In this document: positions 54,943-64,000 of the stretch, piece after piece
Numbering within the stretch: the stretch's first letter is position 1
Layout of the letters: each line of letters begins with the position of its first letter
DNA from: Neurospora tetrasperma FGSC 2508
Taxonomy: Eukaryota; Ascomycota; Sordariomycetes; Sordariales; Sordariaceae
DNA: 64,000 nt
Direction: 5' to 3'
Assembly (NCBI RefSeq): GCF_000213175.1
Contig: NW_009799100.1
Location: 1 to 64,000, forward strand
Translations under genes and position numbers: made by a program
Notes under the pieces: generated by a model
Database searches by the model: none
Told to the model about the DNA's origin: nothing
The model's input: only the letters and a program-made list of their open reading frames with translations

Positions 54943-56631
54943 GTCCGTCACTCCTGTCACTGCTAGTGACTGCGAAAAAGACCTCAACCATTCTGGCTGG
55001 TCGCTGCCTTGAAAGTTCTGTGAAGCTCGGGATGTGGCGCTCTGTAGTAGGTACGAGAGGAGCAGGACCCGCACGCAAGAGGGTCAACCCTTTGTATGAG
55101 TGTCTTGGAAACGTGGATACGTGTAATATGAGTCTAATAGATGAAAATGCTTCAAGTTAATGCACTTTTAGTTTACCTCTCGCCGTCAACTTACGTGATG
55201 TTCGTGGCCGACAATTTTGTCCCCAGTCACCTCCAACACCTTCTGATTCACAACGGGCGAAAGCTGCCGCGTGCGTGCAGTGGTCTTCTCGTCATGGTAC
55301 TAAGCATTGTCATGGAGACGAGCCACTGGGTCTTAGCGCGACTAACATCAAACGATTTCAGCGGTTTCGAGTGCAAGACACCAACACCGTTTGTGATATC
55401 AATCCACGTTAATGGCCATACTGGCCCGGGCAACCATGGAGAACCTGAGTCGGTCGACGTACCCGGCTTCATGCCTGCCGCCCCCGATGATGTTGGCCGT
55501 TCTTGTGGTGCACGTGCCTTGTCCGTAGACCGTATTGGACGAAGATGTTTGACACGTCGGCTCCCCGCCTCCCAAGGAGCATATACTCTCCATCAAGAGA
55601 GAAGTCATCTTGATGATCCTCCTTCTCTGCACGCTGTGAGTTTCCTCGTCAATCATCCATATCGTCTTGTCGTCTGCCAATCTCCCAACCTACCTCCAGG
55701 TCTGTCTGTTACCCTCCTGAGCCCCTCAGGCTGAGTGCCTCTTGCAGGCCAAGCCGAGCGCGTGCATCAGGCTCGTACGGTATCTCGACCGGCAATAATA
55801 TTGTTGGCTGTTTTGCTCGTCCTTGTGACGTAATGACTATTCTGACAGCGCGCCGAAGGGCTCGCCACTGAGGCACGAGAGTCTGATCGAAGCTCTCCGC
55901 ATGTGTTGCCTTGGAGGACCTTGCTTCTTAGAACAATCGTTCCCATAGGTATCGCGTTAGCTCCAAGATCTTGTATATGAGTTGCTTTACTATAATGATG
56001 TGGTTCTGTCGATCTAGAACATATACCAACAATGGCAGAAAGGCAAGATAGTTGTTGAGGGACGATAAGATTATGGATTGGTTGCGAAGGAGCCCGACAA
56101 GTCCACTCAGTGTTCTGAGACGCCCAGTTTGGCGATTAGTGTTCAGGCAAGTCAATTTCGTCCATTGTTTGCGCAGCACACCATGTATTTGACTGGATGG
56201 GAGCGGGAGGCCCAGCCAGCTGAATGCAAACATGTAGCCAACCGCCCAAGTGCAAACTTCTTCAGCCAACCAAGCACGGTCAAATCTCTCTACGGTGAAA
56301 GCATCTAATACATGAGCAAATTAATCATATCAACTCAAACCATGCACACGTCATCTGAGATGGTGAGGGGTAGTGACGTGAACATTCGCTTGGTTGAGCC
56401 AAACATGAATGCATTCTCAATCCGCAGTTAGATTATGACTCTCGTCTCGTGTATATAAACCCTACCCTAGGCATCGAACTTTCTCTCACTCTCATCCTCT
56501 TCTTCTTCTTCAGTCAACGAGTTCACTACTACCCTTGTAACTTCCACTCCGTCCACTTTGACACCCTCAAATAACACACGAGCATCATCTTTCCAACCTC
56601 AGCTGCTTGATATACAGCTCCATCCACCAAA
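54943..56631. other. Intergenic region upstream of SMP-domain gene
   Basis: About 1.7 kb. A 197-codon frame at 55141-55734 has no family features and an unusual composition, and is not called. A TATATAAA box (56452-56459) and CT-rich tracts (56485-56515) mark the promoter of the SMP-domain gene. Confidence 0.5.
56452..56459 (+). promoter_or_regulatory. TATA box of SMP-domain gene
   Basis: TATATAAA about 175 bases upstream of the ATG, followed by a pyrimidine-rich leader starting near 56480. Confidence 0.5.
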
Positions 56632-56918
56632 ATGCCCAAAACCGAGATGACAAAGTCCGATTCTTCGCGAATCCAGTCTTCACAGGTCAGTCATATACAC
56701 CAATAATGTTCAATAATTTCCAGTCAGATCTAACAAAATGATAAAAGGCCAAGGGCGGCGGTGACATGAGCTCTGGAGGCTTCGCAGCTCGTGCCCAGTC
56801 GGCCGGAGACAGATCGTCTGCTTCGCAGACATCCGGGGGTTCGGGTTTCTCTAGCAGCACCTCGGGTTCCAACCAGTCCAGCACTAGATCTGGTGCCTCT
56901 TCGGGATCAAAGAAGTAA
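56632..56918 (+). CDS. Small SMP-domain (seed-maturation-like) protein, 74 residues
   Basis: The two short exons, 56632-56685 and 56748-56918, are split by a 62-nt intron (GTCAGT...AAAG), so the gene is easy to miss. The product starts MPKTEMTKSDSSRIQSSQ, continues AKGGGDMSSGGFAARAQSAG, and has a low-complexity Ser/Gly tail ending GSKK. The first 40 residues match the SMP pattern (TKSDxSRIQSxxAKxGGDxxxGxFAxRAQSAxD) found in LEA-like plant proteins and in many small fungal proteins. It is hydrophilic, probably disordered and has no signal peptide. A role in desiccation, conidia or stress is suggested by the family but not shown. A strong TATA box and CT-rich leader suggest high or regulated expression. 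Confidence 0.8.
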
Positions 56919-59121
56919 AGTCAACTATGAGGTTCTAGGCGGACTTGGACTCGACCATTAAGTTAGGGCAGGAACGAAGGCACAGTGTCCAAGCTTTGTC
57001 CGAATGAGTTGAGATGGAATTAGGTTAGGGACGCCTGTCCGTTGGGCTGGAGCGTACCCGGGTTATCAATCTATGTATTTTAGCTAGGCCCGGAGAATCC
57101 AGATCATTCTTCACACATGTCAAATTGGAGTTTGAACCAGGTGAAGGCTCGCTTACCTACCTCTACCTTCCAAAATCATGTTCGATTTGAATCAATTCCA
57201 TGCCTTAATGACTCGACGCCACACCATCTCAAGATCAAGTTCACACGGGATCAAGCAGTAGAAGAAAGACCCGCGATTCTATCTAATAAACCGATTGTTC
57301 TTCTGAAGGTGGGCTTCGATGATGACTGTACCCACCATTGCATTGCCTCCTTCTTTTTCAGGACTGAGTGTTTCTTGGGCGTACCTTCCATTGGTTCGTG
57401 TGGTCAGTGAAAGAAACGGAAGCTGTAACGCGGATGCTGACGCGGATCGATCCCGTCACCTCAAGCAGTTGAAGACTGGTATGGGGCTCGGTACCTAGAG
57501 GTAGGTAAGTGGCTGCCTCAGTGAACCTATGGGACCTTCTTGAAAGATTGACTGATGACCCCATTGCAGACATTACACAAACATGCAATGGTCGTCGAAC
57601 AAAGTGAACCACCTCTTCTCCCAGAAAAGCCGAGTACAGGCCTCATTGCTGGCTGTGCAGTTGCTGAATGTGTATTTTGCTGGCTATGTGCGGAAGTTCG
57701 TTTGCCTACAAGAGGCGAGGTCAAAGAAGTGACTACTTTCTTAAGGAGCCTGAGTGGCCAGTCAAAAGCGGAAGAGTCACACGAGCTGCCAATCCAGGCG
57801 CCTCCATTTGAGGCCTACCTCTATGTTTCGCCCACTGGAATCCCAAACGGACAACATTACTTCGAACTAGATGCTTCGGAAGGTGAAGATAGTGAACACG
57901 GTATTGCTGTGGGAGCAAGAACGCCTGGTCGTTGAGCAAAGTTGAGTGCTTTGGGCTTGAAATCTTGGGTCCTCGGAATCTGGGAGCTTGGAAAGGGCTG
58001 GGTCGACCATTGTGCGTTTCGTGCCCTCGCTTACCAATCTGTAACTAGACGTGCTTTGTTAGCGATACTTCAAGCTCGGCGTTATGATGTTATCTCCACC
58101 AATGCCTTCCTTACCAAACCTTTCATCGCGACGTTACTGTCTAGTCCTAATTATGAGATACCCTTCAAGTTGTCTATATCACCGCAAAGACCAGCTTTTC
58201 CTTGTGTGATACCACCATCCCATTCCCATCCTTCAACCTCAAGCTCACGTTCTGTCGCCGTATCGCTCCTCACCTTCTGTCGCCGTATCGCTCCTCACCA
58301 TGCAATCCCTTGATCTCACTGGTCTCCTCACGTCGTACCCAACCGCCAACGTCGCACTTAGAGGTAGTGCTTACCCAAGCTCCCCAAGGATCCCAAGTTC
58401 GGTCCTTGCCACTTGCCCGCTAGGTGATGTGAAAGATAGTACGGACATTCTTTGGATATGTAAGTTTTGATGTGAGTGTGACCGGACAATTTAATACACC
58501 ACCTCCCTGCCTGCCGATTGCCGAAGCTGCTGCTTAGGGCTTACTCCCCCAACCCCGGCCGACTCGCTTAGAGATCAGCAGCTTACCTACGAGCTGATTG
58601 GTCCAGCTGGCGCCAACATTGCACAGCTTCAGCTCCGTCAAAGGTCCGTTTGATGGCATCGCCAACCTTGGCGCAGCATTTGGGGGCCCTTTTGGCTGCT
58701 TTAGTGCCAATCCAGACCGGAGTAGGAAGCCTTCTCGTGGAAAGAGCTTGGGAGAACCGTGCAGGCCAGACGTGTGCGAGCATTGCCGGTTGACATGTTG
58801 TAGGAATGGTAAGGTGATGGTGGCTGGAGATGTGGATGTACAGCAAAGATGCTACCTAACTAAGGGTAGAAAACGACCCCCTGGTTGATAATGGTCATAT
58901 CGAACCATGTGCCCTCGTTTAGTTCGCTGGTGGATGGCAGAAAGCGGACAGGGAACAAGAATGTCTCCACCATCTGCCACTTCCTCTTGGTTTTCAACTT
59001 CCCTTTTTCCTTTGAACTTTCTCTCCTGGGTTCATCCTGGGTGACGGACCTTTGTCGTGAACCGTTCCACGGTCAATAGTTCACGTTGCGTGTGAGAGCC
59101 GCGGCCGACGTCACCACCACG
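56919..59121. other. Gene-poor region upstream of kelch gene
   Basis: About 2.2 kb. Frames at 57117-57410, 57555-57935 and 57942-58313 have no recognisable content. The region contains GGTACCTAGAGGTAGGTAAG at about 57490 and a 25-base tandem duplication near 58250. CT-rich sequence at 58970-59040 is probably promoter and leader of the kelch gene. Confidence 0.45.
58250..58299. repeat. 25-bp tandem duplication
   Basis: Two perfect head-to-tail copies of a 25-base unit beginning TTCTGTCGCCGTATCG and ending CTCACC (58250-58274 and 58275-58299). Perfect identity suggests a recent slippage or repair event. Confidence 0.9.
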
Positions 59122-61284
59122 ATGTTTCTGTCAACGCTCCTCCCGCTGCGGCAGACACTGACACTTTTGTCTTTTGTTGCTTCACTTCAATGGCCCCTTC
59201 CTGTCAATGGGCAAAACGCCGATACGCCTTCCGATTCGAACTTCATTCGGCGTGGTTATGAACGCGGTAAGTTTCCCCTTCGTGATACCGCCTCCTCCTC
59301 CAGCTCCCTCTCTTCCCCGGCATTCCTTCCTTTCATTCCCTTATCTCACGACTAACGTACCTACCTCTTTCCCATCAACAGCAGCGGTCATCGGCTCCCA
59401 CCTCTACCTCTCCGGCGGCGAAATCTCCCAATATGGAACCGGCGAGAACGCCCTTCCGCCCGACGACCACCCTGCCATTGGCATCTCCTCCGTCTTATCA
59501 ATTGACCTCTCCACCTCGTGGGACACCCGCAACGCCCCCTTCCAATCCCATACATTTCCCGATGGTGACCAACCTCCTGTTTTTAATAACCACGCTCTCT
59601 GGCCCTGGAAATCTTCAGATGGTAAGGATCAGGGGTTCTACATCTATGGTGGCCAAGTGTCGTGGAAAGAAACGGTCAAGGATGTGAGGAAGGATCGCGG
59701 AATTTGGAAGTTTACTGTCGATGGGCAGGGCGGGGGAGCGTGGACGGTTGAGCAGGCCAGTAATCCGGAGGTTTTGCGAGGGTTGAATCTGACGGCAAGT
59801 ATGGCTTATGCGGCGGGAGGTGGGAGGGGGTGGTCGATCGGGGGAATCATGACGCCTGGCACCGATCCGGATGCGAACATCACGTCAGGCCCGGGACTGA
59901 GGATTCCGGGAATGGTGGAGTATGACTTTGCGACGGAAACGTGGACCAATTATACCGAGGTCGGCTTCCTCCCGAAAGGTCGGGCGTTGGAGGATGGAAG
60001 GGCGCACTTCGTTGATGGACTTGGGGAGGACGGTAAAAACGGAGTGGTCATGATGTTTGGAGGGGGGATCTTCATCCTGGACGTGACGCGAAAGGGCGAC
60101 TCGCGGGGGATCACCCGTCCGGATCTCCTCCTTGACTTCAACAACATGACCTTCTTTGACGCACAAACGAAGAAGTGGTACTCGCAGACAACGACAGGCA
60201 CACCGCCAACTTCCAGAATGGGCCATTGCGTCGCGGGCGTTCGAAGCCAGGCCGGTACCCACGAGATGTTCGTTTCTCTTCCTGTTCACAAGGCTTTTGC
60301 TGAATCCAAAAGTGCTGACATCTAACCAACAGCTTCGTCTACGGCGGCGCTGATGCAGGGTTCACCGAGTCCTACGATGACCTATACGTTCTTTCCCTTC
60401 CCGGATTTGTTTGGTTCCGTGTCGACGACCGTTCAAACGGCGTTCATTCTCACGGAACTTGCGCTGTGGTAGGCAACCGTCAACTGTTGGTGATAGGTGG
60501 GCAGAACGAGAAGGATGGATGGCCGGCAATCTGGCAAAGTAAGGATCCGTTACCGCTCGGACTGGGTGTCTTCGATATGACAACCATGACTTGGAAAAAC
60601 AATGGAAGCTATGATGCGGAGGCTGCCGAGTACAGACCGGCCGAAGTGATTGAGAAGTGGTACAAAGATGGGTGAGTGATCTTTTCGTTTCGGGTCGGTA
60701 TAAATGCCATGCTGATCGGTTTCAGGGGTCTTGACAAAGTCCAGTGGGACTCGGATGATGTAAAGAAGATGTTCCTGGCGACGCCTGTGAACTTTACGAA
60801 TTTGGATGAGCCAAGTTCATCAGACAAACCATCATCCGGCGGCGGCGGCAGTGGTTCCTCGGATGGTGACACTGATAAAAGCAAGGGCGAGTCCAGCAAG
60901 TCGAAGACCGGACCTATCGTAGGGGGTATCGTGGGGGGTTGCGTCGTCGTGCTAGGAGTCATCGGTGGTTGGTTGTTTTGGAGAAGGAGGAACAAGAAAA
61001 AGAACTCCGCAGGAGCGTTATCATCGGCTGAACTTCCCGTCCAAGAGCCGTCACTCCCACCACCACCACAAGGCTTCTATGAACCCTACAGACATCAGAA
61101 GGAGCTTCCGGTCCATTTGGCAGCAACAGAGGTATACACCCCGCCCACCGAACTCTCAAGTCACGCTTATCGGTGGGAACTGGACCCCGACGCGAGACCA
61201 AACGAGTTGCATGGGGATGCAGGACCGAGGGCACAAGAACTTCCATGGGAGGGAAGGCCACAAGATCTGAGCGCATGCAGATGA
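59122..61284 (+). CDS. Kelch-type single-pass membrane protein
   Basis: Predicted cell-surface protein of 642 residues. Exons are 59122-59266, 59382-60267, 60333-60671 and 60726-61284. A signal peptide or N-terminal anchor (MFLSTLLPLRQTLTLLSFVA) is followed by an ectodomain with kelch-like blades, recognised by SHLYLSGGE, GFYIYGGQ, VVMMFGGG, FVYGGAD and LLVIGGQ, each about 50-100 residues apart. A Ser/Gly-rich stalk precedes one membrane span (about 519-541, TGPIVGGIVGGCVVVLGVIG) with a stop-transfer WRRRNKKK. A Pro/Glu-rich cytoplasmic tail of about 90 residues ends the protein. The plan resembles fungal kelch membrane proteins of unknown role; wall sensing or galactose-oxidase-like ligand binding is possible but not shown. 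An upstream in-frame ATG lies at 59086. Confidence 0.88.
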
Positions 61285-61699
61285 TAGACGTAGACCTCAA
61301 GTTCGGGGTGTACATAGACCGAACGAAGGATCAAGGAATGCACATACTTACCCGCTTTCCGAGTTCCGATCCTGGACGGGAGTGCCTGGGAATCCCCGCA
61401 CCGTGCATCCCGCAATGTCACATCTTGGCAGCGTCGTCGATCGTGCAGTGCGTCCGTTGGTGTGACAGCTCAGTCCGGCTAAATTGCCCCGCGGTCTGCG
61501 TTTTACCCGGACTTCTTCCATCCTTCCACCCCACCTGGGGGGTCCTGGAGAGGTGACATCAACCGATGGGCATGACAAACATGACCGTATAAGAAGACAC
61601 TCGTCCCCTTCTGCAAGCTCTGGGTAAGCTCTTCAAAGTTACAGCCTGGTGACCATCTTCGACTGTCGACTATCAGCAGCAACTTGAACATCGCCCACA
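61285..61699. promoter_or_regulatory. Promoter region of GH43 gene
   Basis: About 415 bases with GGCTAAA (61477-61483) and a TATAAG box (61588-61593), about 110 bases before the ATG. Confidence 0.5.
61477..61483 (+). promoter_or_regulatory. GGCTAAA, candidate XlnR/XLR-1 site
   Basis: Exact match to the GGCTAAA (GGNTAAA) element recognised by the xylanase regulator in ascomycetes, about 220 bases upstream of a beta-xylosidase gene. The match to function raises its value, but it is one 7-mer. Confidence 0.5.
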
Positions 61700-63331
61700 A
61701 TGCCCCTTGTCAAAAACCCCATCCTCCCTGGCTTCAATCCAGACCCCTCCGTCCTCCGTGTCGGACAGGATTACTACATTGCCACCTCAACCTTTGAATG
61801 GTACCCAGGTGTACAAATTCACCACTCGACGGATCTCGCCAACTGGACGCTCCTCACGCGCCCGCTTAACCGCAAGTCCCAACTTGACATGCGTGGCGAC
61901 CCGGACTCGTGCGGTGTCTGGGCCCCCTGCCTCTCACATGACGGCGACAAGTTCTGGCTTGTGTACACAGACGTCAAGAGGAAGGATGGCAGCTTCAAAG
62001 ACGCACACAACTATATCGTCTGGGCGGACAAGATTGATGGGGAATGGTCCGATCCGGTATACGTCAACAGCTCTGGTTTCGACCCGAGTCTGTTCCATGA
62101 CCCGGATAGCGGCAAGAAGTACTTTGTGAATATGCTGTGGGATCACAGGCGGAGGCCGCTTCTGTTTGCAGGGATTGCGGTCCAAGAGTGGGATGCTAAG
62201 ACGAAGAAACTCGTCGGAGAAAGGAAGAACGTTTACCAGGGCACGGAGCTGGCACTGGCCGAGGCACCCCATGTGTATAAACGTAATGGATGGTATTACT
62301 TGCTGATTGCGGAGGGCGGGACTGGGTATGAGCATGCTTGTACGCTGGCGAGGAGCAAGAATATCTGGGGACCGTATGAGACGCATCCGGAGAAGCACGT
62401 GTTGACGAGTAAGGACCATCCGAGAGCCGTGCTGCAGAGGGCCGGACATGGCGACATCGTGGAGACGGAGGATGGGAGAACATATTTGGTTCATTTGACG
62501 GGACGGCCGACGACGCAGCTCAGGAGGTGTGTGTTGGGACGTGAGACGGCAATCCAGGAGTGTTATTGGAAGGACGATTGGCTGTATGTCAAGAATGGAC
62601 CGGTGCCAAGCCTCTGGGTGGACTTGCTGGGGGAGAGGGATGAGAGCAAGTACTGGGAGGAGAAGAGGTATACCTTCAAGGATGGGTTGCACAAGGATTT
62701 CCAGTGGCTGAGAACGCCGGAAACGGAGCGCATCTTCAACGTCAAGGACGACAAGTTGACGGTGATCGGTCGGGAAGCCATTGGCAGTTGGTTCGAGCAG
62801 GCATTAGTGGCCAGGAGACAGGAGCACTTCAGCTACGATGCCGAGACCGTCATCGACTTTTCCCCGACCGACGAGAGGCAGTTTGCTGGTTTGACTGCGT
62901 ACTACTGCCGGTACAACTTCTTCTACTTGACCGTCACAGCTCACTCTGATGGCCAGCGAGAGTTGCTCATCATGTCGTCCGAAGCGTCATGGCCGATTGG
63001 AAACCTCAACACCCCATACGTTCCATACGTCCAGATCCCGAACGAGGGTAAGGTGAAGCTTGCTTTGACGATCCGGGGCAATCAGTTGCAGTTCTATTAT
63101 GCGGTATTGGGCAGCGGTGATGAAGAGCCGAAGAAGATTGGACCCGTGTTTGATGCCAGCATTGTTTCGGATGAGTGTGGTGGACATCAGCAGCATGGCA
63201 GCTTTACGGGTGCCTTTGTCGGGGTGGCTGCCTCTGACCTGAACGGACTGGCGGCGGAGGCCAAGTTTGACTATTTGCTGTACAAGCCCGTGAAGAACCA
63301 GCAGGATGCCTATGTTAGAGACAATGAATAA
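61700..63331 (+). CDS. GH43 beta-xylosidase / arabinofuranosidase, intracellular
   Basis: Glycoside hydrolase of 543 residues in one exon, releasing xylose (or arabinose) from xylo-oligosaccharides. The five-bladed GH43 domain (1-300) carries the catalytic triad Asp15 (FNPDPS, general base), Asp128 (GFDPSLFHD, pKa modulator) and Glu188 (LAEAPHVYK, general acid). The C-terminal half (about 330-535) is the beta-sandwich domain usual in the larger GH43 xylosidases. There is no signal peptide (start MPLVKNPILP), so it acts inside the cell on imported xylo-oligosaccharides, as known for an intracellular GH43 of Neurospora. The GGCTAAA box upstream fits xylan induction. Confidence 0.95.
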   Translation: MPLVKNPILPGFNPDPSVLRVGQDYYIATSTFEWYPGVQIHHSTDLANWTLLTRPLNRKSQLDMRGDPDSCGVWAPCLSHDGDKFWLVYTDVKRKDGSFKDAHNYIVWADKIDGEWSDPVYVNSSGFDPSLFHDPDSGKKYFVNMLWDHRRRPLLFAGIAVQEWDAKTKKLVGERKNVYQGTELALAEAPHVYKRNGWYYLLIAEGGTGYEHACTLARSKNIWGPYETHPEKHVLTSKDHPRAVLQRAGHGDIVETEDGRTYLVHLTGRPTTQLRRCVLGRETAIQECYWKDDWLYVKNGPVPSLWVDLLGERDESKYWEEKRYTFKDGLHKDFQWLRTPETERIFNVKDDKLTVIGREAIGSWFEQALVARRQEHFSYDAETVIDFSPTDERQFAGLTAYYCRYNFFYLTVTAHSDGQRELLIMSSEASWPIGNLNTPYVPYVQIPNEGKVKLALTIRGNQLQFYYAVLGSGDEEPKKIGPVFDASIVSDECGGHQQHGSFTGAFVGVAASDLNGLAAEAKFDYLLYKPVKNQQDAYVRDNE

Positions 63332-63704
63332 GTCCAAAGGATGGAGGGAGAAAATATGGATGCGAAGAGTTAGCCTTGAATGATGTTAATTTCCAGGACA
63401 ATAATTATTCGGGTAGAGAGCTGCCTCCTGCTAAATCCGTGAAGTTGACTTGGCTGTTTCGCTCTGTTGTGCCGAAGCTGAGGTCCTGGCATCCTCCTTA
63501 TAGGATCCGAGAAAAGTTTACCGACTGTCGATGGTGTCATCCACTAGCCCCTTTCCTAGCGGCCAAGTGTCGAAGACCGGCACTAGAGGCTTAAGCCAGA
63601 CTTTGGCTTGCAAACGAAAGCCGGGTTGGAACTCGCTGTCCACCAGGAGCGTGACCGCCCTGTCCTCCACGCCTTCGGATGCTACACTGGACACCGGACA
63701 TGCC
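63332..63704. other. Convergent intergenic region (GH43 / YhhN)
   Basis: About 370 bases between two 3' ends; no feature beyond presumed terminators. Confidence 0.45.
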
Positions 63705-64000
63705 CTACCACGCCGGCTCGACAAATCTCAGCGTAATCAACGCCTGCCCTCCATAGTACAGTACCCAAACGGCTCTCTGCATCCAGTCCCTATACCCTTC
63801 TGTCTCAAGCACCAAGAACTTGTCCGCCGCAAGGATCGAATCCGACGCCGTGAACATGGTGGCCCCCACAATCACCCTTCCATTCTCCAATGTGAGCGCT
63901 GTCAGGGCCATCACACAAATGGTAAGCGAGTACACCAACACCGGTACTCTCAGCGCATTGCCAACCTTGGGCATCAACGTGGCGATCATGACGGGGACCA
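63705..64000 (-). CDS. YhhN/TMEM86-type membrane protein (partial)
   Basis: C-terminal part of a multi-pass membrane protein; the frame is open to the right window edge, so the N-terminus lies outside. The visible segment has three or four hydrophobic spans and the family wording GATMFTASDSILAADKF and YYGGQALITLRF, matching YhhN/TMEM86 proteins, some of which are lysoplasmalogenases hydrolysing the vinyl-ether bond of lysoplasmalogens. The fungal role is unknown. An internal ATG at 63989 is not likely to be the true start, since the frame continues upstream. Confidence 0.8.
   Translation of the reverse strand, partial: VPVMIATLMPKVGNALRVPVLVYSLTICVMALTALTLENGRVIVGATMFTASDSILAADKFLVLETEGYRDWMQRAVWVLYYGGQALITLRFVEPAW

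Noticed and set aside
53476-55074. A 532-codon antisense frame opposite the acid phosphatase
   Set aside because: It is Val/Gly-rich, has no family signature and is explained by the strong C bias at third positions of the real gene, whose catalytic motifs are all intact.
55141-55734. A 197-codon frame after the acid phosphatase
   Set aside because: Composition not protein-like, no domain, no promoter signs.

Overview
The window is nuclear DNA of a filamentous ascomycete, most likely a sordariomycete (Sordariales-like). Genes carry short spliceosomal introns of about 54-119 nt with GT-AG or occasional GC-AG ends and CTAAC-like branch sites. There are no operons. Intergenic DNA is dotted with short palindromes such as TACCTAGGTA and ACCTCTAGAGGT. 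I support 22 protein genes: 21 complete and one cut by the right edge. I saw no rRNA, tRNA, CRISPR array or intact transposon.

Left part (about 1-30 kb): a polyketide biosynthetic gene cluster next to an AT-rich left edge. In order: a CYP58/trichodiene-oxygenase-like P450 (+), a berberine-bridge-type FAD oxidase (-), a second P450 (+), an O-methyltransferase (-), a highly reducing PKS of 2628 residues (KS-AT-DH-MT-ER-KR-ACP, ER apparently NADPH-blind, no release domain) (+), an AATase-type acyltransferase (-), a DHA-type MFS exporter (-) and a Zn2Cys6 regulator (+). The palindrome TCGGCCGA recurs exactly six times in cluster non-coding DNA, including the promoter regions of both P450s, the oxidase, the methyltransferase and the PKS; it is the best candidate operator of the pathway regulator. 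The enzyme set resembles solanapyrone/alternapyrone-type clusters (HR-PKS, BBE-type oxidase, P450s, OMT) with an added acyltransferase. The product is not known from sequence alone.

Middle and right (about 31-64 kb): mostly conserved or catabolic genes. These are an SDR, a SulP anion transporter with STAS domain, a 77-residue EF-hand protein whose first coding exon is only the ATG, CDP-diacylglycerol synthase, an ATRIP/Rad26-like checkpoint protein, an unrecognised gene with an in-frame TAG, a peroxisomal 3-ketoacyl-CoA thiolase (PTS2), a GPI-type GH128 glucanase, an aldehyde dehydrogenase, a secreted purple acid phosphatase, a 74-residue SMP-domain stress protein, a kelch-type membrane protein, an intracellular GH43 beta-xylosidase and a partial YhhN/TMEM86-type membrane protein. 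Several promoters carry sites fitting the gene's job: CACGTG at the phosphatase, GGCTAAA at the xylosidase, CCTCGG at the thiolase.

Exon borders were worked out by hand from splice consensus, protein-family continuity and reading-frame closure; every spliced CDS given below has a total length divisible by three.
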